Below, piece by piece: positions 46,169-55,669 of a DNA stretch of 64,000 nt. The position numbers and the translations under genes were made by a program. How positions within the stretch are numbered: the first letter of the stretch is position 1; every line of letters begins with the position of its first letter. Source of the stretch: Microbulbifer sp. THAF38 (GTDB taxonomy: Bacteria; Pseudomonadota; Gammaproteobacteria; Pseudomonadales; Cellvibrionaceae); NCBI RefSeq assembly GCF_009363535.1, contig NZ_CP045369.1, positions 1,933,001-1,997,000 on the forward strand, given 5' to 3'. The notes under the pieces are model-generated. The model saw only the letters and a list, made by a program, of their open reading frames with translations. It was not told the origin of the DNA and searched no databases.

Positions 46169-46641
46169 ATGCCGCGAAGTGGTTTGTCGCTACAGATTAA
46201 GTTTCTTCAATTTATGATCGCAGCCCATGATATTTCAGCTTTGTCTCAAAGGTTGAATTTTTGATTGGCTGCTGCAATTCAGATGGACTCGGGTCGCAAA
46301 GATGGATTGTCCCAGCCGTTTCTTTTGTTCATGTGTTCATGAATTCCTGTTTCTGAGTTGAATTAACCTTTCTTGTCCCCTCTATCTTTCGGGTAGCTTC
46401 CCAAAGCGCTTAACTTTGAGTTGCAGTATCCAGGAGGGGGGTATTAGCAGTTGTACTGCATCAGTACGAATCTCCTCTTGAGTGATACAGCAACACGTCT
46501 GTTTCAGCTGTGAGAAGTTTTCTCCCTGTAGGTGCTGATAAGCGATCAGAACCTCTAAAGGTGTTTTGTACAGTTCGACTGGCAGAGGAATATGCTAATC
46601 TGGCCAGAGTTAAACAACTGTTTTAAATGATGGTTTGATAT
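46169..46641. other. Intergenic region upstream of psrA
   Basis: No gene supported in 473 bases. The right end holds the PsrA-type palindrome at 46612-46623. The left part is AT-rich and shows no clear terminator after the acyl-CoA synthetase. Confidence 0.5.
46612..46623 (+). promoter_or_regulatory. PsrA-type operator
   Basis: AAAC-AACT-GTTT, a palindrome matching the PsrA consensus AAAC-N2-4-GTTT, 18 bases before the psrA start. It supports autoregulation as in P. aeruginosa. Confidence 0.65.
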
Positions 46642-47274
46642 ATGAGCCAGACGGACACCGTTAGCCGGATACTGGACGCAGCTGAAGTGCTATTTGCCGA
46701 GCGCGGTTTTACGGAAACTTCTCTCAGAACGATTACGAGCACAGCAGGTGTTAACCTGGCGGCAGTCAATTACCACTTTGGCTCAAAAAAAGAGCTGATC
46801 CAGGCGGTCTTTGAGCGCTTTTTGACCCCATTTACCGAGGCTTTAGAGTCAGAACTCGATTGGCGTATTGCTTCTGGCCAGCCGCTTAGGGTAGAGGGGC
46901 TATTAGAAAGCCTTTATAAGGTGGGGTTGGGCGGCTTGAGTGAGCGAGGGCTCGATCCGCAGCGCTTTATGCGACTGCTGGGATTGGCCTACACACAGTT
47001 TCAGGGGCACTTACGTCGCTTTATAGTGTCTCGTTACGGTGAAAGTTACCGGCGCTTTGCCGGCCTGCTGGCTGAGGCCTTACCAGGGGTTGACCCCGTT
47101 ACGTTCTACTGGCGCCTGTATTTCATGCTGGGAGCCACTATCTTCACCTTGTCGAGCTACGATGCCATAGAGGCTATTCTGAGAGAGGATTTTGGTGCTC
47201 AGAGCAGTTTGCCGGAAACCCTGGAGCGTCTTGTGCCGGCCGCTTCTGCGATGCTGAAGGTGGAGGCCAGTTAA
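46642..47274 (+). CDS. psrA: TetR-family regulator PsrA
   Basis: Transcription factor that senses long-chain fatty acids and controls beta-oxidation genes and, in Pseudomonas, rpoS. The N-terminus (RILDAAEVLFAERGFTETSL, GVNLAAVNYHFGSKKELIQA) is nearly the same as that of P. aeruginosa PsrA. Length 210 is close to that protein. The place downstream of the lexA region and before nagZ matches the Pseudomonas order, and a PsrA-type palindrome stands in its promoter. The acyl-CoA synthetase upstream could be one of its targets. Confidence 0.88.
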   Translation: MSQTDTVSRILDAAEVLFAERGFTETSLRTITSTAGVNLAAVNYHFGSKKELIQAVFERFLTPFTEALESELDWRIASGQPLRVEGLLESLYKVGLGGLSERGLDPQRFMRLLGLAYTQFQGHLRRFIVSRYGESYRRFAGLLAEALPGVDPVTFYWRLYFMLGATIFTLSSYDAIEAILREDFGAQSSLPETLERLVPAASAMLKVEAS

Positions 47275-47308
47275 GCCATAGAGCTGTCGAATATAAGAGG
47301 AATTGAGT

Positions 47309-48325
47309 ATGTCCGCATCACTTGGACCAGTGATGATTGATATTGAGGGGCTGGAGCTTACCAATGAGGATTGTGAGCTCTTACGTCACCCGCTTGTGGG
47401 TGGCTTGATTTTCTTTGCACGCAATTACCGGGACCGCAATCAGCTGCAGGCGTTGATTGCCGATATTCGATCTATACGTCCGGAGATTCTCCTGGCTGTT
47501 GACCAGGAGGGGGGGCGGGTCCAGCGATTTCGTGAGGGTTTTACTCGCCTGCCTTCCATGCAGAAATTATCTGCAGAGGCATCTGCAACACAGTTGCAGG
47601 ATGTGGGCTGGTTGCTCGCTGCGGAGTTACTGGCGGCAGGGGTGGACTTCAGTTTTGCCCCCGTTTTGGATGCGGATGATAGCCATAGCCGGGTGATTGG
47701 GGACCGCAGTTTTTGTCCAGACCCCGGCCGCTTGGCGGCTATTGCGAGGCCATTTATTCAAGGAATGCATGAGGCCGGTATGGCCTCAACTGGCAAGCAT
47801 TTTCCCGGACATGGCCATGTATTGGAAGACAGTCATGTGGAGCTTCCACAGGATGAGCGGACTCTGGAGCGGGTTATGGATTCCGATGCCTTGCCCTTCA
47901 TTGAGCTTATTGGTATTGGTGAGCTGGATGCCGTGATGCCTGCCCATATTCGCTTCGTCAACATTGATAGTCAGCCTGTGGGTTTTTCCCGATACTGGTT
48001 GAGGGATATTTTGCGGGGGCGACTTGGGTTTAATGGAGTCATCTTTAGTGACGATCTGTCGATGGAGGGGGCGGGTGTAGCCGGAGGTTATGGAGAGAGG
48101 GTCCGAGCTGCACTGGAGGCGGGTTGTGATATGGGGGTGGTCTGTAACAATCGTGCCGGGGCTTTGGAGTCCCTCGCTGGACTACAGAATTTTAAGCCCG
48201 CAGCGGAGTCCAGTGAGCGCCTGAAAGCGATGCGCGGCAAGCCCTCAATCACCTCCTGGGCGGAACTTGAAAATAGTGAGCGCTGGCGTAGAACGCGCAG
48301 TTGGTTAGCTTCAATAATGCAGTAA
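47309..48325 (+). CDS. nagZ: Beta-N-acetylhexosaminidase NagZ
   Basis: Removes GlcNAc from anhydro-muropeptides in the cytoplasm during peptidoglycan recycling; in many bacteria the products induce AmpC. GH3 features include LLAVDQEGGRVQRF, STGKHFPGHGHVLEDSH and the catalytic aspartate in FSDDLSMEGA. Start ATG 47309 is chosen because of the Shine-Dalgarno AGAGGA; TTG 47303 is in frame. Length 338 is normal. It follows psrA by 34 bases, so both may share a transcript. Confidence 0.95.
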   Translation: MSASLGPVMIDIEGLELTNEDCELLRHPLVGGLIFFARNYRDRNQLQALIADIRSIRPEILLAVDQEGGRVQRFREGFTRLPSMQKLSAEASATQLQDVGWLLAAELLAAGVDFSFAPVLDADDSHSRVIGDRSFCPDPGRLAAIARPFIQGMHEAGMASTGKHFPGHGHVLEDSHVELPQDERTLERVMDSDALPFIELIGIGELDAVMPAHIRFVNIDSQPVGFSRYWLRDILRGRLGFNGVIFSDDLSMEGAGVAGGYGERVRAALEAGCDMGVVCNNRAGALESLAGLQNFKPAAESSERLKAMRGKPSITSWAELENSERWRRTRSWLASIMQ

Positions 48326-48385
48326 TTGAGATGTGCTGGCTTTTAACCCGACTGAAGCCTATTTGGGTGGAGTGGAGTCAGCTTT

Positions 48386-49510
48386 ATGAGTGGAGGGGGA
48401 ATCGTGGAGTCCGTAGAGAGTGTGCTGTTGTCCTGGCTGGGTGATAACCGGGTCTGGATAGTCTCTGTTTTTTTGATTGTATTGACTTCCGCGTTGGCGG
48501 CATGGATTTTTGGACGCTTTGTGCAAAAGCTGGCTGCCAGGGCTGAGAAGACCGTCAATCCTTGGGATGATGCGCTGGTAGGGGCTCTTTCCCCACCTGG
48601 GCAGGTATTAATCTGGCTACTGGGCCTGACGGTTGCTGCCCAGCGTGCGGGCCTAGCAACGGGGTCGGAGATTTTTTCCCTGGCGGAGCCCGCCCGCGAG
48701 ATAGGTCTTATCCTGGTGCTCTCCTGGTTCGCTTGGCGCTTCTCCCACAGTGCGGAACGCAACCTGTGTAACCCCCGCTACATTGGCAAACCGATGGATG
48801 CCACCACGGTTAGGGCCATTGGCAAGCTGGTGAGGGCTTCGATCGCCATCACCGCAGGCATTGTGATTATGCAGTTCCTGGGCTATAGCGTCAGCGGTGT
48901 TTTGGCTTTCGGTGGCATTGGCGGGCTGGCAGTTGGCTTTGCCGCTAAGGATTTGCTGGCGAACTTCTTTGGTGGTCTGATGATATATCTTGACCGGCCC
49001 TTTGCGGTCGGCGATTGGATTCGCTCGCCGGACAAAGAGATAGAGGGCACCGTCGAGGACATTGGCTGGCGCTTAACCCGTATTCGCACCTTTGATATGC
49101 GACCGGTTTATGTGCCCAACAGCGTATTCACCCAAATATCTGTCGAGAATCCTTCAAGGATGCTCAATCGCAGGATTTTTGAAACTATTGGTATCCGTTA
49201 CAAAGATGCCCATTTGATGGCGCAGATCGTGGCGGATGTTAAGAAAATGTTACAGCATCACCCGGAAATAGATGCCAACCGGACTCTTATTGTTAATTTT
49301 AATAGTTTTGCTGCCTCATCCCTGGATTTCTTTATATACACCTTTACCAGAACTACCGAGTGGGTGAGATACCATGAAATCAAACAGGATGTATTGTTGA
49401 ATGTCCTCAATATTATTGAGCGCCATGGCGCCTCCTGTGCATTCCCGACCTCAACAGTTCATATTGCCGATATTCCTTCATTAGCGCGTGAAGCCGCGTT
49501 AGACAGTTGA
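48386..49510 (+). CDS. Small-conductance mechanosensitive channel (MscS family)
   Basis: Opens when the membrane is stretched by osmotic downshift. There are several N-terminal spans (WIVSVFLIVLTSALAAWIF, VLIWLLGLTVAAQRAGL, IGLILVLSWFAWRFS), then the pore helix LAFGGIGGLAVGFAAKDLLA with its glycine-alanine pattern and the FGGLMIYLDRPFAVGDWI turn. The C-terminal beta domain follows (VEDIGWRLTRIRTFDMRPVY). It has 374 residues, longer than E. coli MscS (286), so it belongs to the mid-size members. It starts 60 bases after nagZ. Confidence 0.92.
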   Translation: MSGGGIVESVESVLLSWLGDNRVWIVSVFLIVLTSALAAWIFGRFVQKLAARAEKTVNPWDDALVGALSPPGQVLIWLLGLTVAAQRAGLATGSEIFSLAEPAREIGLILVLSWFAWRFSHSAERNLCNPRYIGKPMDATTVRAIGKLVRASIAITAGIVIMQFLGYSVSGVLAFGGIGGLAVGFAAKDLLANFFGGLMIYLDRPFAVGDWIRSPDKEIEGTVEDIGWRLTRIRTFDMRPVYVPNSVFTQISVENPSRMLNRRIFETIGIRYKDAHLMAQIVADVKKMLQHHPEIDANRTLIVNFNSFAASSLDFFIYTFTRTTEWVRYHEIKQDVLLNVLNIIERHGASCAFPTSTVHIADIPSLAREAALDS

Positions 49511-49809
49511 GTATTGGGAGTGCGATAAGGTACAAATGTTTAGTTTATATATGGAGCTTAATCGGGATTTTGACGGTTAATTACGCCTAGTGGTAAAAAC
49601 GTAGTATTTATTTCACATAGAAACCTAGACACTGGCGCTGTTTTATCTAAGAATCAGGTTACGCCCTTTGGGTATCTCTCAAATGGGTGAAGCAAGATAG
49701 CATTCTGCATGGAGCAGTTTGTTAACAATGGGGTGGCGTTTGCCCCTCTTGCCGAAATAAGCAGTGAGGTAATAGAGGTAGGCGCAATAACAATAATGAG
49801 GTTTTCTCA

Positions 49810-50025
49810 ATGAGTGATCGCGTTACAGGTACAGTGAAGTGGTTCAATAACGCACGGGGTTATGGCTTCATCACCTGTGGAGAAGGAACTGAAGATATTT
49901 TCGTTCACTATCGCAGCATTCGCGGAGAGGGTTATAAAACCCTTAACGAGGGGCAAGCGGTTGAGTTCGAAATGCAACAAGGTGACAAAGGACTGCTGGC
50001 GGAAGATGTTGTTCCCTGTGAGTGA
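49810..50025 (+). CDS. Cold-shock domain protein, CspD-like
   Basis: Binds single-stranded nucleic acid. [12 protein letters not shown] is RNP1 and EDIFVHY is RNP2. The stretch [17 protein letters not shown] is closer to CspD than to CspA. It has 71 residues. The preceding 299 bases hold no gene and may give the long leader usual for csp transcripts. A hairpin at 50103-50127 follows as terminator. Confidence 0.93.
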   Translation: MSDRVTGTVKWFNNARGYGFITCGEGTEDIFVHYRSIRGEGYKTLNEGQAVEFEMQQGDKGLLAEDVVPCE

Positions 50026-50102
50026 TTTTCGGATCGCTCGTTGAAAGAACTGTTATCGTGTAGAGTTTGCGGTAGCCAGCCGCGAACTCTGCCAGCGCCT
50101 CT

Positions 50103-50127
50103 AAAGCGGGCTGCTTGGCTCGCTTTT
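50103..50127 (+). terminator. Terminator of the cold-shock gene
   Basis: AAAGCGGGC (50103-50111), loop TGCTTG, GCTCGCTTT (50118-50126) with one G-T pair, then T. It lies about 80 bases after the stop. Confidence 0.65.
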
Positions 50128-50422
50128 CTATCTCCCCCCTTCGCCCGGTTAATCTATTTACTGAGGTGATATGCCTTTCGCGTGTGACCAATTACATCGA
50201 TTCCGTTTCGCGTTGTGTTTTCTCTAATAATTAGTCCCTTGAAATATTTAGAAAAATTAAATGTTTTCACGGCTTTAATAAATATGAAATCGATTCAATG
50301 GTATGTGCGCTTTAATGGCTGGGACTGGATGCAGTGTATTTGTTGGGTGATATTTGAGAGCTTATGGTTTTACTTTTAAATTTTTCACTTACTTATGTGG
50401 CAAATAGCTTCGAGTAAATTTC

Positions 50423-50482
50423 GTTGAGGTGAGTCAGTGTTAAGGTGAGTCAATATTAAGGTGGGCCAATGTTGAGGTGAAG
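50423..50482. repeat. 16-base tandem repeat, three full copies and one partial
   Basis: Units GTTGAGGTGAGTCAGT, GTTAAGGTGAGTCAAT, ATTAAGGTGGGCCAAT and a broken GTTGAGGTGAAG... run in register from 50423. The core is AGGTGRGYCA. No spacers, so it is not CRISPR. Confidence 0.75.
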
Positions 50483-50682
50483 AGGATTTCCTGATTTGCT
50501 CCTAACAGTTGTATTTCTATTCGCTATTGAGATCCCTCTGAATCACTCTTATAAAAAAATTTTATTGCCTTAGGGGCAATCAAATTCGTTTGATTGTCTC
50601 GTAGGGTTTGGTGGATATTCTTTGGTTGTTACAGGATTAACTTGTTTTTACTTTTGAATGGGTGCGCTATTAGGAATGAAAT

Positions 50683-50722
50683 CCCCCCCCCTTTCAGAAA
50701 AATAAAAGAGGGGGGCTTTTTT
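50683..50722 (+). terminator. C-rich/G-rich hairpin with T-run
   Basis: A run of about ten C followed by TTT pairs with AAAG-A-GGGGGG, then CTTTTTT at 50716-50722. It fits a rho-independent terminator on the plus strand, although the nearest plus-strand gene ends 660 bases earlier. It may also protect csiV from opposing transcription. Confidence 0.5.
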
Positions 50723-50766
50723 GTAGAGCTTCGCAGGCTTTTATTTGCTGGTTTTCTACTGGTTTT

Positions 50767-51747
50767 CTAAAGGGTGTCAGAGTTTATTTCTTCGGTGGGC
50801 TCTTCTTTGATACCGGCAACCGTGCGAATTTCAATCAGGATGCCAAATGCCGGATGGTCAATATAGTGAAGCTGGCCACTTCGCATACGGCGCTCATGTT
50901 GTAAATGAGCGGCTCGCATAACATGCATTGGCTGTTCGGCAACTGGAAGCGAGGCATCAAGGGTCATTGGTTCTTGTCTCGCAGCTGGACTAAGAGCATC
51001 TTGCGGCTCTTGATTTGAGAAAGAATTATTTCCTTCATGGGCAAGGCGTGTGGAGGTCTCTTCAATAGAGGCTGTCGGTGTGACTTTGGGGCGAAGAGGC
51101 AGGCGGATACCTTTTGTGGATGCCGGAGCTGAAAAATCGCTGAGCCAGAGGTTTGTGCTTAGGTGTAAATAGCGAGAGACGCTCAGGGTGATCGAGCCCT
51201 CCAGCTGATTGTGTCCAGCATAGGCGTCGCCACCGTCAATCAGGATCGCTGGAGACTTGTGCTTTTGTTCCAGCACCTGGTGCCAGGCTTTGTGAAACAA
51301 AATACGGTCCCCGCCTCTAACCAGTGCGGCAACCTTGTTGTCCAGCTTGGTGGCTACCGGGGAAAGCATCAAGCGGGAGAGTGGCGTCTCGTCAGTAGTG
51401 TTGCCATTGAGTCCCATCGTTTCAAAGCCGATAGGCTCTTCGTCCAGGTCTGTAGTTCTGCGAGGGCCGTGGGTGGACCCGTTAGGTTCTGAAAGTGTGG
51501 GGGCCGCCGGGCTTTTAGAAGTTTCCTTTCGATGTGTGCGGGTATTGAAATCCACCCAACGACCTGGGTATGAGAGCTTGGGCTCAGCAGGCCAGTTTTC
51601 ACTGGTTTGCGCCATGCCTTGGGGGCGCTCGAATACGATCATCTCGATCTCAAAGGTATTGCCGGCATAGTTCGCCGCCTGAGTGGCCGCGGCGGAGAGC
51701 GCCAGGGCCAAGGTAGAGCAGAGGTGCGCTATCTTTTTTATGGTCAT
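50767..51747 (-). CDS. CsiV family peptidoglycan-binding protein
   Basis: A periplasmic protein of about 326 residues. A signal peptide (KKIAHLCSTLALALSAAATQA) is followed by FEIEMIVFERPQ, the CsiV family hallmark, and by a C-terminal beta domain (LEGSITLSVSRYLHLSTNLW). CsiV binds peptidoglycan and aids septation in Vibrio by recollection. ATG 51747 gives a normal signal peptide; upstream starts at 51768 and 51795 would lengthen it. It lies downstream of mfd as in Pseudomonas. Confidence 0.8.
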   Translation of the reverse strand: MTIKKIAHLCSTLALALSAAATQAANYAGNTFEIEMIVFERPQGMAQTSENWPAEPKLSYPGRWVDFNTRTHRKETSKSPAAPTLSEPNGSTHGPRRTTDLDEEPIGFETMGLNGNTTDETPLSRLMLSPVATKLDNKVAALVRGGDRILFHKAWHQVLEQKHKSPAILIDGGDAYAGHNQLEGSITLSVSRYLHLSTNLWLSDFSAPASTKGIRLPLRPKVTPTASIEETSTRLAHEGNNSFSNQEPQDALSPAARQEPMTLDASLPVAEQPMHVMRAAHLQHERRMRSGQLHYIDHPAFGILIEIRTVAGIKEEPTEEINSDTL

Positions 51748-51879
51748 GGGTTTACCACTTTTTTCCATCTGTCTGTTGTCAGGGCCTGGAGGCATTCTGC
51801 AACTGGGTATCTGTGCGGGGGATTGTGGCAGGGGGTTGCCCCCCTGTCGATCGACCCCATCACCGGTTGCAGGGTGCTA

Positions 51880-54800
51880 TCACTGGGCCAGTCGCTCCAA
51901 CACTTCGTTGATTTCCTGTAGTTTGCGCTCGGGACCCTCTTCATCGAGGCTGAAGTTCAACTGGTTGGCACCTGCAAGTTGATAGCGTCCCGGCTGGGTC
52001 TGCACCATTTTCACTAAGGTCAGGGGGTCTACCTGGGTGTTCTCGGCAAACTCAATGCGGCCGCGGACAGCGGAGGCCTCCAGCTTGCGAATCCCCATTT
52101 TATCCGCCTTCAGTTTAATTTCTGTGGTGCGGAACAGGTGTTTTACCGGTTCGGGCAGCAGGCCAAAGCGGTCGATCATTTCCACCTGAAGCTCTTTGAG
52201 CTGTTGGCGATCGACGGCATTGGCGATGCGTTTATACATCATCAGGCGGCCGTGCACATCCGGCAGGTAATCCTCGGGGATTAGTGCCGGTACACGCAGA
52301 TTGACATCTACCGCCGGGGATTCCAGGGGTTCGTCGATATTGGGAGTGCGCCCCTCGCGGATGGCCTTCACTGCGCGATCGAGCATCTCCATATACAGGT
52401 TAAAGCCCACGCTCTGAATCTGTCCGCTCTGCTCCTCGCCAAGCAGCTCGCCGGCACCGCGGATTTCCAGGTCGTGGGTGGCCAGGGTGAAACCGGCTCC
52501 CAGATCCTGGGCTTCGCTGATAGCTTCCAGGCGTTTGATGGCATCGCCAGTCATCGAGCGTTTGTTGGGGGTGAGTAAATAGGCATAGGCCTGGTGGTGG
52601 GAGCGCCCCACACGGCCGCGCAGCTGATGTAGCTGGGCCAGGCCAAATTTATCCGCACGCTCGATCAGGATTGTATTGGCCGTAGGGACGTCGATGCCTG
52701 TCTCGATAATGGTGGTACAGACCAATACATTGAAGCGCTTGTGGTAAAAGTCACTCATGACCTGTTCCAGCTCGCGCTCGCGCATCTGGCCGTGACCGAT
52801 ACCGATACGGGCCTCGGGAATCATTTCCTGCAGTTCCCGGGCTATACGCTCGATGCTCTTAACCTCGTTGTGCAGGAAGTACACCTGCCCACCACGGAGG
52901 ATCTCCCGCAGTATGGCTTCCTTCACCAGGGCATCGTCGCGCTCGCGTACAAAAGTCTTTACCGATAAGCGTCGTGCCGGAGGGGTAGCGATGACTGAGA
53001 GATCTCGAATACCGGCCATGGCCATATTTAACGTGCGCGGAATCGGTGTGGCTGTCAGGTTGAGGATATCCACCTCCGCGCGCAGGCTCTTGAGGCGCTC
53101 CTTCTGACGTACACCGAAACGGTGCTCCTCGTCGATAATCAGCAATCCCAGGTTTTTGAAATCGAGATCACTCTGCAGTAATTTGTGGGTGCCGACCAGG
53201 ATGTCCACCTTGCCACTCGCTACTTTCTCTTTCACGCTGTCCACTTCCTTGCCGGAACGGAAGCGGGAGATGACTTCGATATTGATGGGCCAGTCGGCAA
53301 AGCGATCCTGGAAGGACTGGAAATGCTGCTGTGCCAGCAGGGTGGTGGGAACTAGCATGGCGACCTGCTTGCCGGCGTGGGCGGCGACAAAGGCTGCACG
53401 CATGGCGACTTCGGTTTTACCAAAGCCCACATCGCCACACACCAGTCGATCCATGGGTTTTTTCGACAGCATATCGCCGACCACGGCTTCGATAGCTTGC
53501 TGCTGATCCGGGGTCTCTTCGAAGGGGAAGCCGGCGGCGAATTCGCGATAAGCCAGCTTGGGATCGGCAAAGGCATGGCCGACACGGGCCTCCCGGCGGG
53601 CGTAGATGTCTAAAAGCTCGGCGGCGGCATCACGTACTTTTTCCGCCGCTTTGCGTTTGGCCTTTTGCCACTGCTCACTGCCCATTTTATGCAAGGGGGC
53701 CAGGGCTTCGTCAGCCCCGGAGTATCGGCTGATCAGGTGCAGGCTGGCTACGGGCACATAGAGTTTGGCCTCATCGGCATATTCCAGGGTCAGAAACTCT
53801 GCCGGCTGCCCATCGATTTCCAGGTGTTGCAGGCCGCGATAGCGCCCCACGCCGTGGTCGATATGTACCACCGGGGTGCCGATTCGCAGTTCCGCCAGGT
53901 TTTTGACTGCATTGTCAGCATCATCTTTGGCTTTTTTGCGGCGGCGCTGTTGAAGCACCCGTTCGCCAAACAGCTGTGGTTCTGCGATCAGGTTGATGGC
54001 GGGGTCGTTGAGCAGTAACCCCTGATCCAGGGGGGCTACAGTGATGCCGATGGATTTATCGCTTTGAAGGAACTCTTGCCAGCTTTGAAAGGTGGGTGGA
54101 GATAAGCGTATGCCTTTGAGTAGCTCAAGTAGTGCCTCGCGGCGTCCACCGCTCTCGGCACAGAAGAGTACCCGCCCGGAATACTCCATCAAATAACTTT
54201 CCAGGGCTGCCATGGGCTGCTCGGCTTTTCCGTCCACTGGTAATGTCGGTGGCACCTGGGTGGCAAAGTTGTGATTGCCCTGAGCCTCGGGCAGTGTCTC
54301 GTTGGAGAAAATGGCTCTCGGCATCGACTTGAGTGCACCGTTGAACTCGTCGATATCTAGCAGAATTTGGCGGGGTTGCAGGATTGGACGGGTCAGATCG
54401 CCGCGGCGGCTTTCATAGCGGTTGCTGACCTCGCGCCAGAAGCTATCTACGGGCGCTTGAATATCCCCCTGAATAAATGCCTGGCTGTTTTCAGGTAGGT
54501 AGTCGAACAGGCTCGCGCAGTTATTATCGAAAAATAATGGCAGATAATATTCGATGCCTGCTGGCGCAATGCCTGCACTGATATCCTGGTAGATGGGTAC
54601 CAGACTGGGGTCAACTTGAAACTGTTCATGCCAGTTTTGCATAAAGCCGGAAAGACCGGCTTTATGCATTGGGAATTCCCTAGCGGGCAGCAGGTGAATG
54701 GTTTCCACTTTATCTACAGTGCGCTGGGTTTCCGGATCAAAAGTGCGCAGGGATTCAATCTCATCATCGAACAAATCGATGCGGTAGGGCAGTGAGCTGC

Positions 54801-55359
54801 CCATGGGGAAAATATCCATGAGTGAGCCGCGCACGGCAAATTCGCCGTGTTCGTAGACGGTATCTACACAGTGATAGCCGGCCTGTTCAAGGAGGCGGCG
54901 CTGGATATCGATATCAAACTGTTGCCCCTCATTCAGTATCAGGGCATTGCCGGCCACATAATCGCTGGGAGGCAGGCGATGCATCAAGGTGCTTACAGGC
55001 ACGATGACGATACCGCTCCCCATTTGCGGCAGGCGGTAGAGAGTGGCCAAGCGGTCCGAAATAATGTCCTGGTGGGGAGAGAAGGTGTCGTAGGGAAGGA
55101 TCTCCCAATCGGGGAAATGGAAGATCTGAAAATCGCTCTGTGAGGTTCCATCTCTCCGCGCTTTGTTAAAAAATTTCAGTTGCACCTCTAAACGGTGCGC
55201 TTCAAGGCTGTCCCGAGTGACCAGCAGAGTAGGGGATTGGCTGTTGCGGGCAGCGTTGAGAATGGCGAGCGCGGCCGCTGCGCCGTGTAGTTGCCCCCAG
55301 AATTGCCGGTCGCTATCGCCGTGAAATTTGGGGGGAGTTAGAGGCTGTATATCGGTCAT
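51880..55359 (-). CDS. mfd: Transcription-repair coupling factor Mfd
   Basis: Displaces stalled RNA polymerase and recruits UvrA for repair of the transcribed strand. The N-terminal UvrB-like part has FWGQLHGAAAALAILNAARN. The RNA-polymerase-interacting part (GTPVVHIDHGVGRYRGL) precedes the helicase with Walker A CGDVGFGKTEVAMRAAF near residue 640, LLIIDEEHRFGVRQ near 743, and TATPIPRTLNMAMAGIRDLS. The relay motif GHGQMRERELE is intact. Length 1159 is close to E. coli (1148). It is divergent from gap. Confidence 0.97.
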   Translation of the reverse strand: MTDIQPLTPPKFHGDSDRQFWGQLHGAAAALAILNAARNSQSPTLLVTRDSLEAHRLEVQLKFFNKARRDGTSQSDFQIFHFPDWEILPYDTFSPHQDIISDRLATLYRLPQMGSGIVIVPVSTLMHRLPPSDYVAGNALILNEGQQFDIDIQRRLLEQAGYHCVDTVYEHGEFAVRGSLMDIFPMGSSLPYRIDLFDDEIESLRTFDPETQRTVDKVETIHLLPAREFPMHKAGLSGFMQNWHEQFQVDPSLVPIYQDISAGIAPAGIEYYLPLFFDNNCASLFDYLPENSQAFIQGDIQAPVDSFWREVSNRYESRRGDLTRPILQPRQILLDIDEFNGALKSMPRAIFSNETLPEAQGNHNFATQVPPTLPVDGKAEQPMAALESYLMEYSGRVLFCAESGGRREALLELLKGIRLSPPTFQSWQEFLQSDKSIGITVAPLDQGLLLNDPAINLIAEPQLFGERVLQQRRRKKAKDDADNAVKNLAELRIGTPVVHIDHGVGRYRGLQHLEIDGQPAEFLTLEYADEAKLYVPVASLHLISRYSGADEALAPLHKMGSEQWQKAKRKAAEKVRDAAAELLDIYARREARVGHAFADPKLAYREFAAGFPFEETPDQQQAIEAVVGDMLSKKPMDRLVCGDVGFGKTEVAMRAAFVAAHAGKQVAMLVPTTLLAQQHFQSFQDRFADWPINIEVISRFRSGKEVDSVKEKVASGKVDILVGTHKLLQSDLDFKNLGLLIIDEEHRFGVRQKERLKSLRAEVDILNLTATPIPRTLNMAMAGIRDLSVIATPPARRLSVKTFVRERDDALVKEAILREILRGGQVYFLHNEVKSIERIARELQEMIPEARIGIGHGQMRERELEQVMSDFYHKRFNVLVCTTIIETGIDVPTANTILIERADKFGLAQLHQLRGRVGRSHHQAYAYLLTPNKRSMTGDAIKRLEAISEAQDLGAGFTLATHDLEIRGAGELLGEEQSGQIQSVGFNLYMEMLDRAVKAIREGRTPNIDEPLESPAVDVNLRVPALIPEDYLPDVHGRLMMYKRIANAVDRQQLKELQVEMIDRFGLLPEPVKHLFRTTEIKLKADKMGIRKLEASAVRGRIEFAENTQVDPLTLVKMVQTQPGRYQLAGANQLNFSLDEEGPERKLQEINEVLERLAQ

Positions 55360-55669
55360 CTTTCCTTAAATATCCGCGCTTTCATTTGCTGTAGTGCCAG
55401 GGGCGGCTATTGTAGCCGCGATCGGATTAGGCTGCAGTCTATGATATCCGCGCCGGTGAATTTGGTCTCAAACGGCTAGGCTTTTTGGGAGATTGCGCAT
55501 CAAGACAGCTCGTGACAACAAAAAGGTAGTTTTACTACATTTTTTTGGTTTTTTTTTGCGCAGTTGCGCAGCCGTGGGTGAATCCTGATAATGCGCAGCC
55601 ATACGGCCCCCGAGTGGTTTGTGGGCCGAGATTTCCTGCCTATTAAACACATTGCAGAGGTGTCCGATA
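55360..55669. other. Divergent region between mfd and gap
   Basis: No gene in 310 bases. It contains the GTAGTTTTACTAC palindrome at 55526-55538 followed by T-rich tracts, and a GAGGTG Shine-Dalgarno shortly before the gap start. It must hold the promoters of both genes. Confidence 0.5.
55526..55538 (+). promoter_or_regulatory. Palindrome upstream of gap, possible HexR-type site
   Basis: GTAGT-TTT-ACTAC, flanked by AAAAAG and by runs of T. It resembles HexR operators (TGTAATTAAATTACA) at about 10 of 15 positions and stands in front of a glycolytic gene, but the following T-tract also lets it act as a weak terminator. The role is inferred. Confidence 0.35.

Larger units (their letters stand above)
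50026..50766. other. Long convergent intergenic region
   Basis: No gene supported in 741 bases between csp and csiV, which converge. It holds the csp terminator, a set of 16-base tandem repeats at 50423-50482, and a C-rich terminator-like hairpin at 50683-50722. The rest is AT-rich and shows no coding bias. Confidence 0.6.

Noticed and set aside
46169..46641. tRNA or small RNA gene
   Set aside because: Looked for a cloverleaf and a CCA end or a terminator hairpin and found none.
50423..50482. CRISPR array
   Set aside because: The 16-base units follow each other without spacers, are too short, and no cas gene is in the window.
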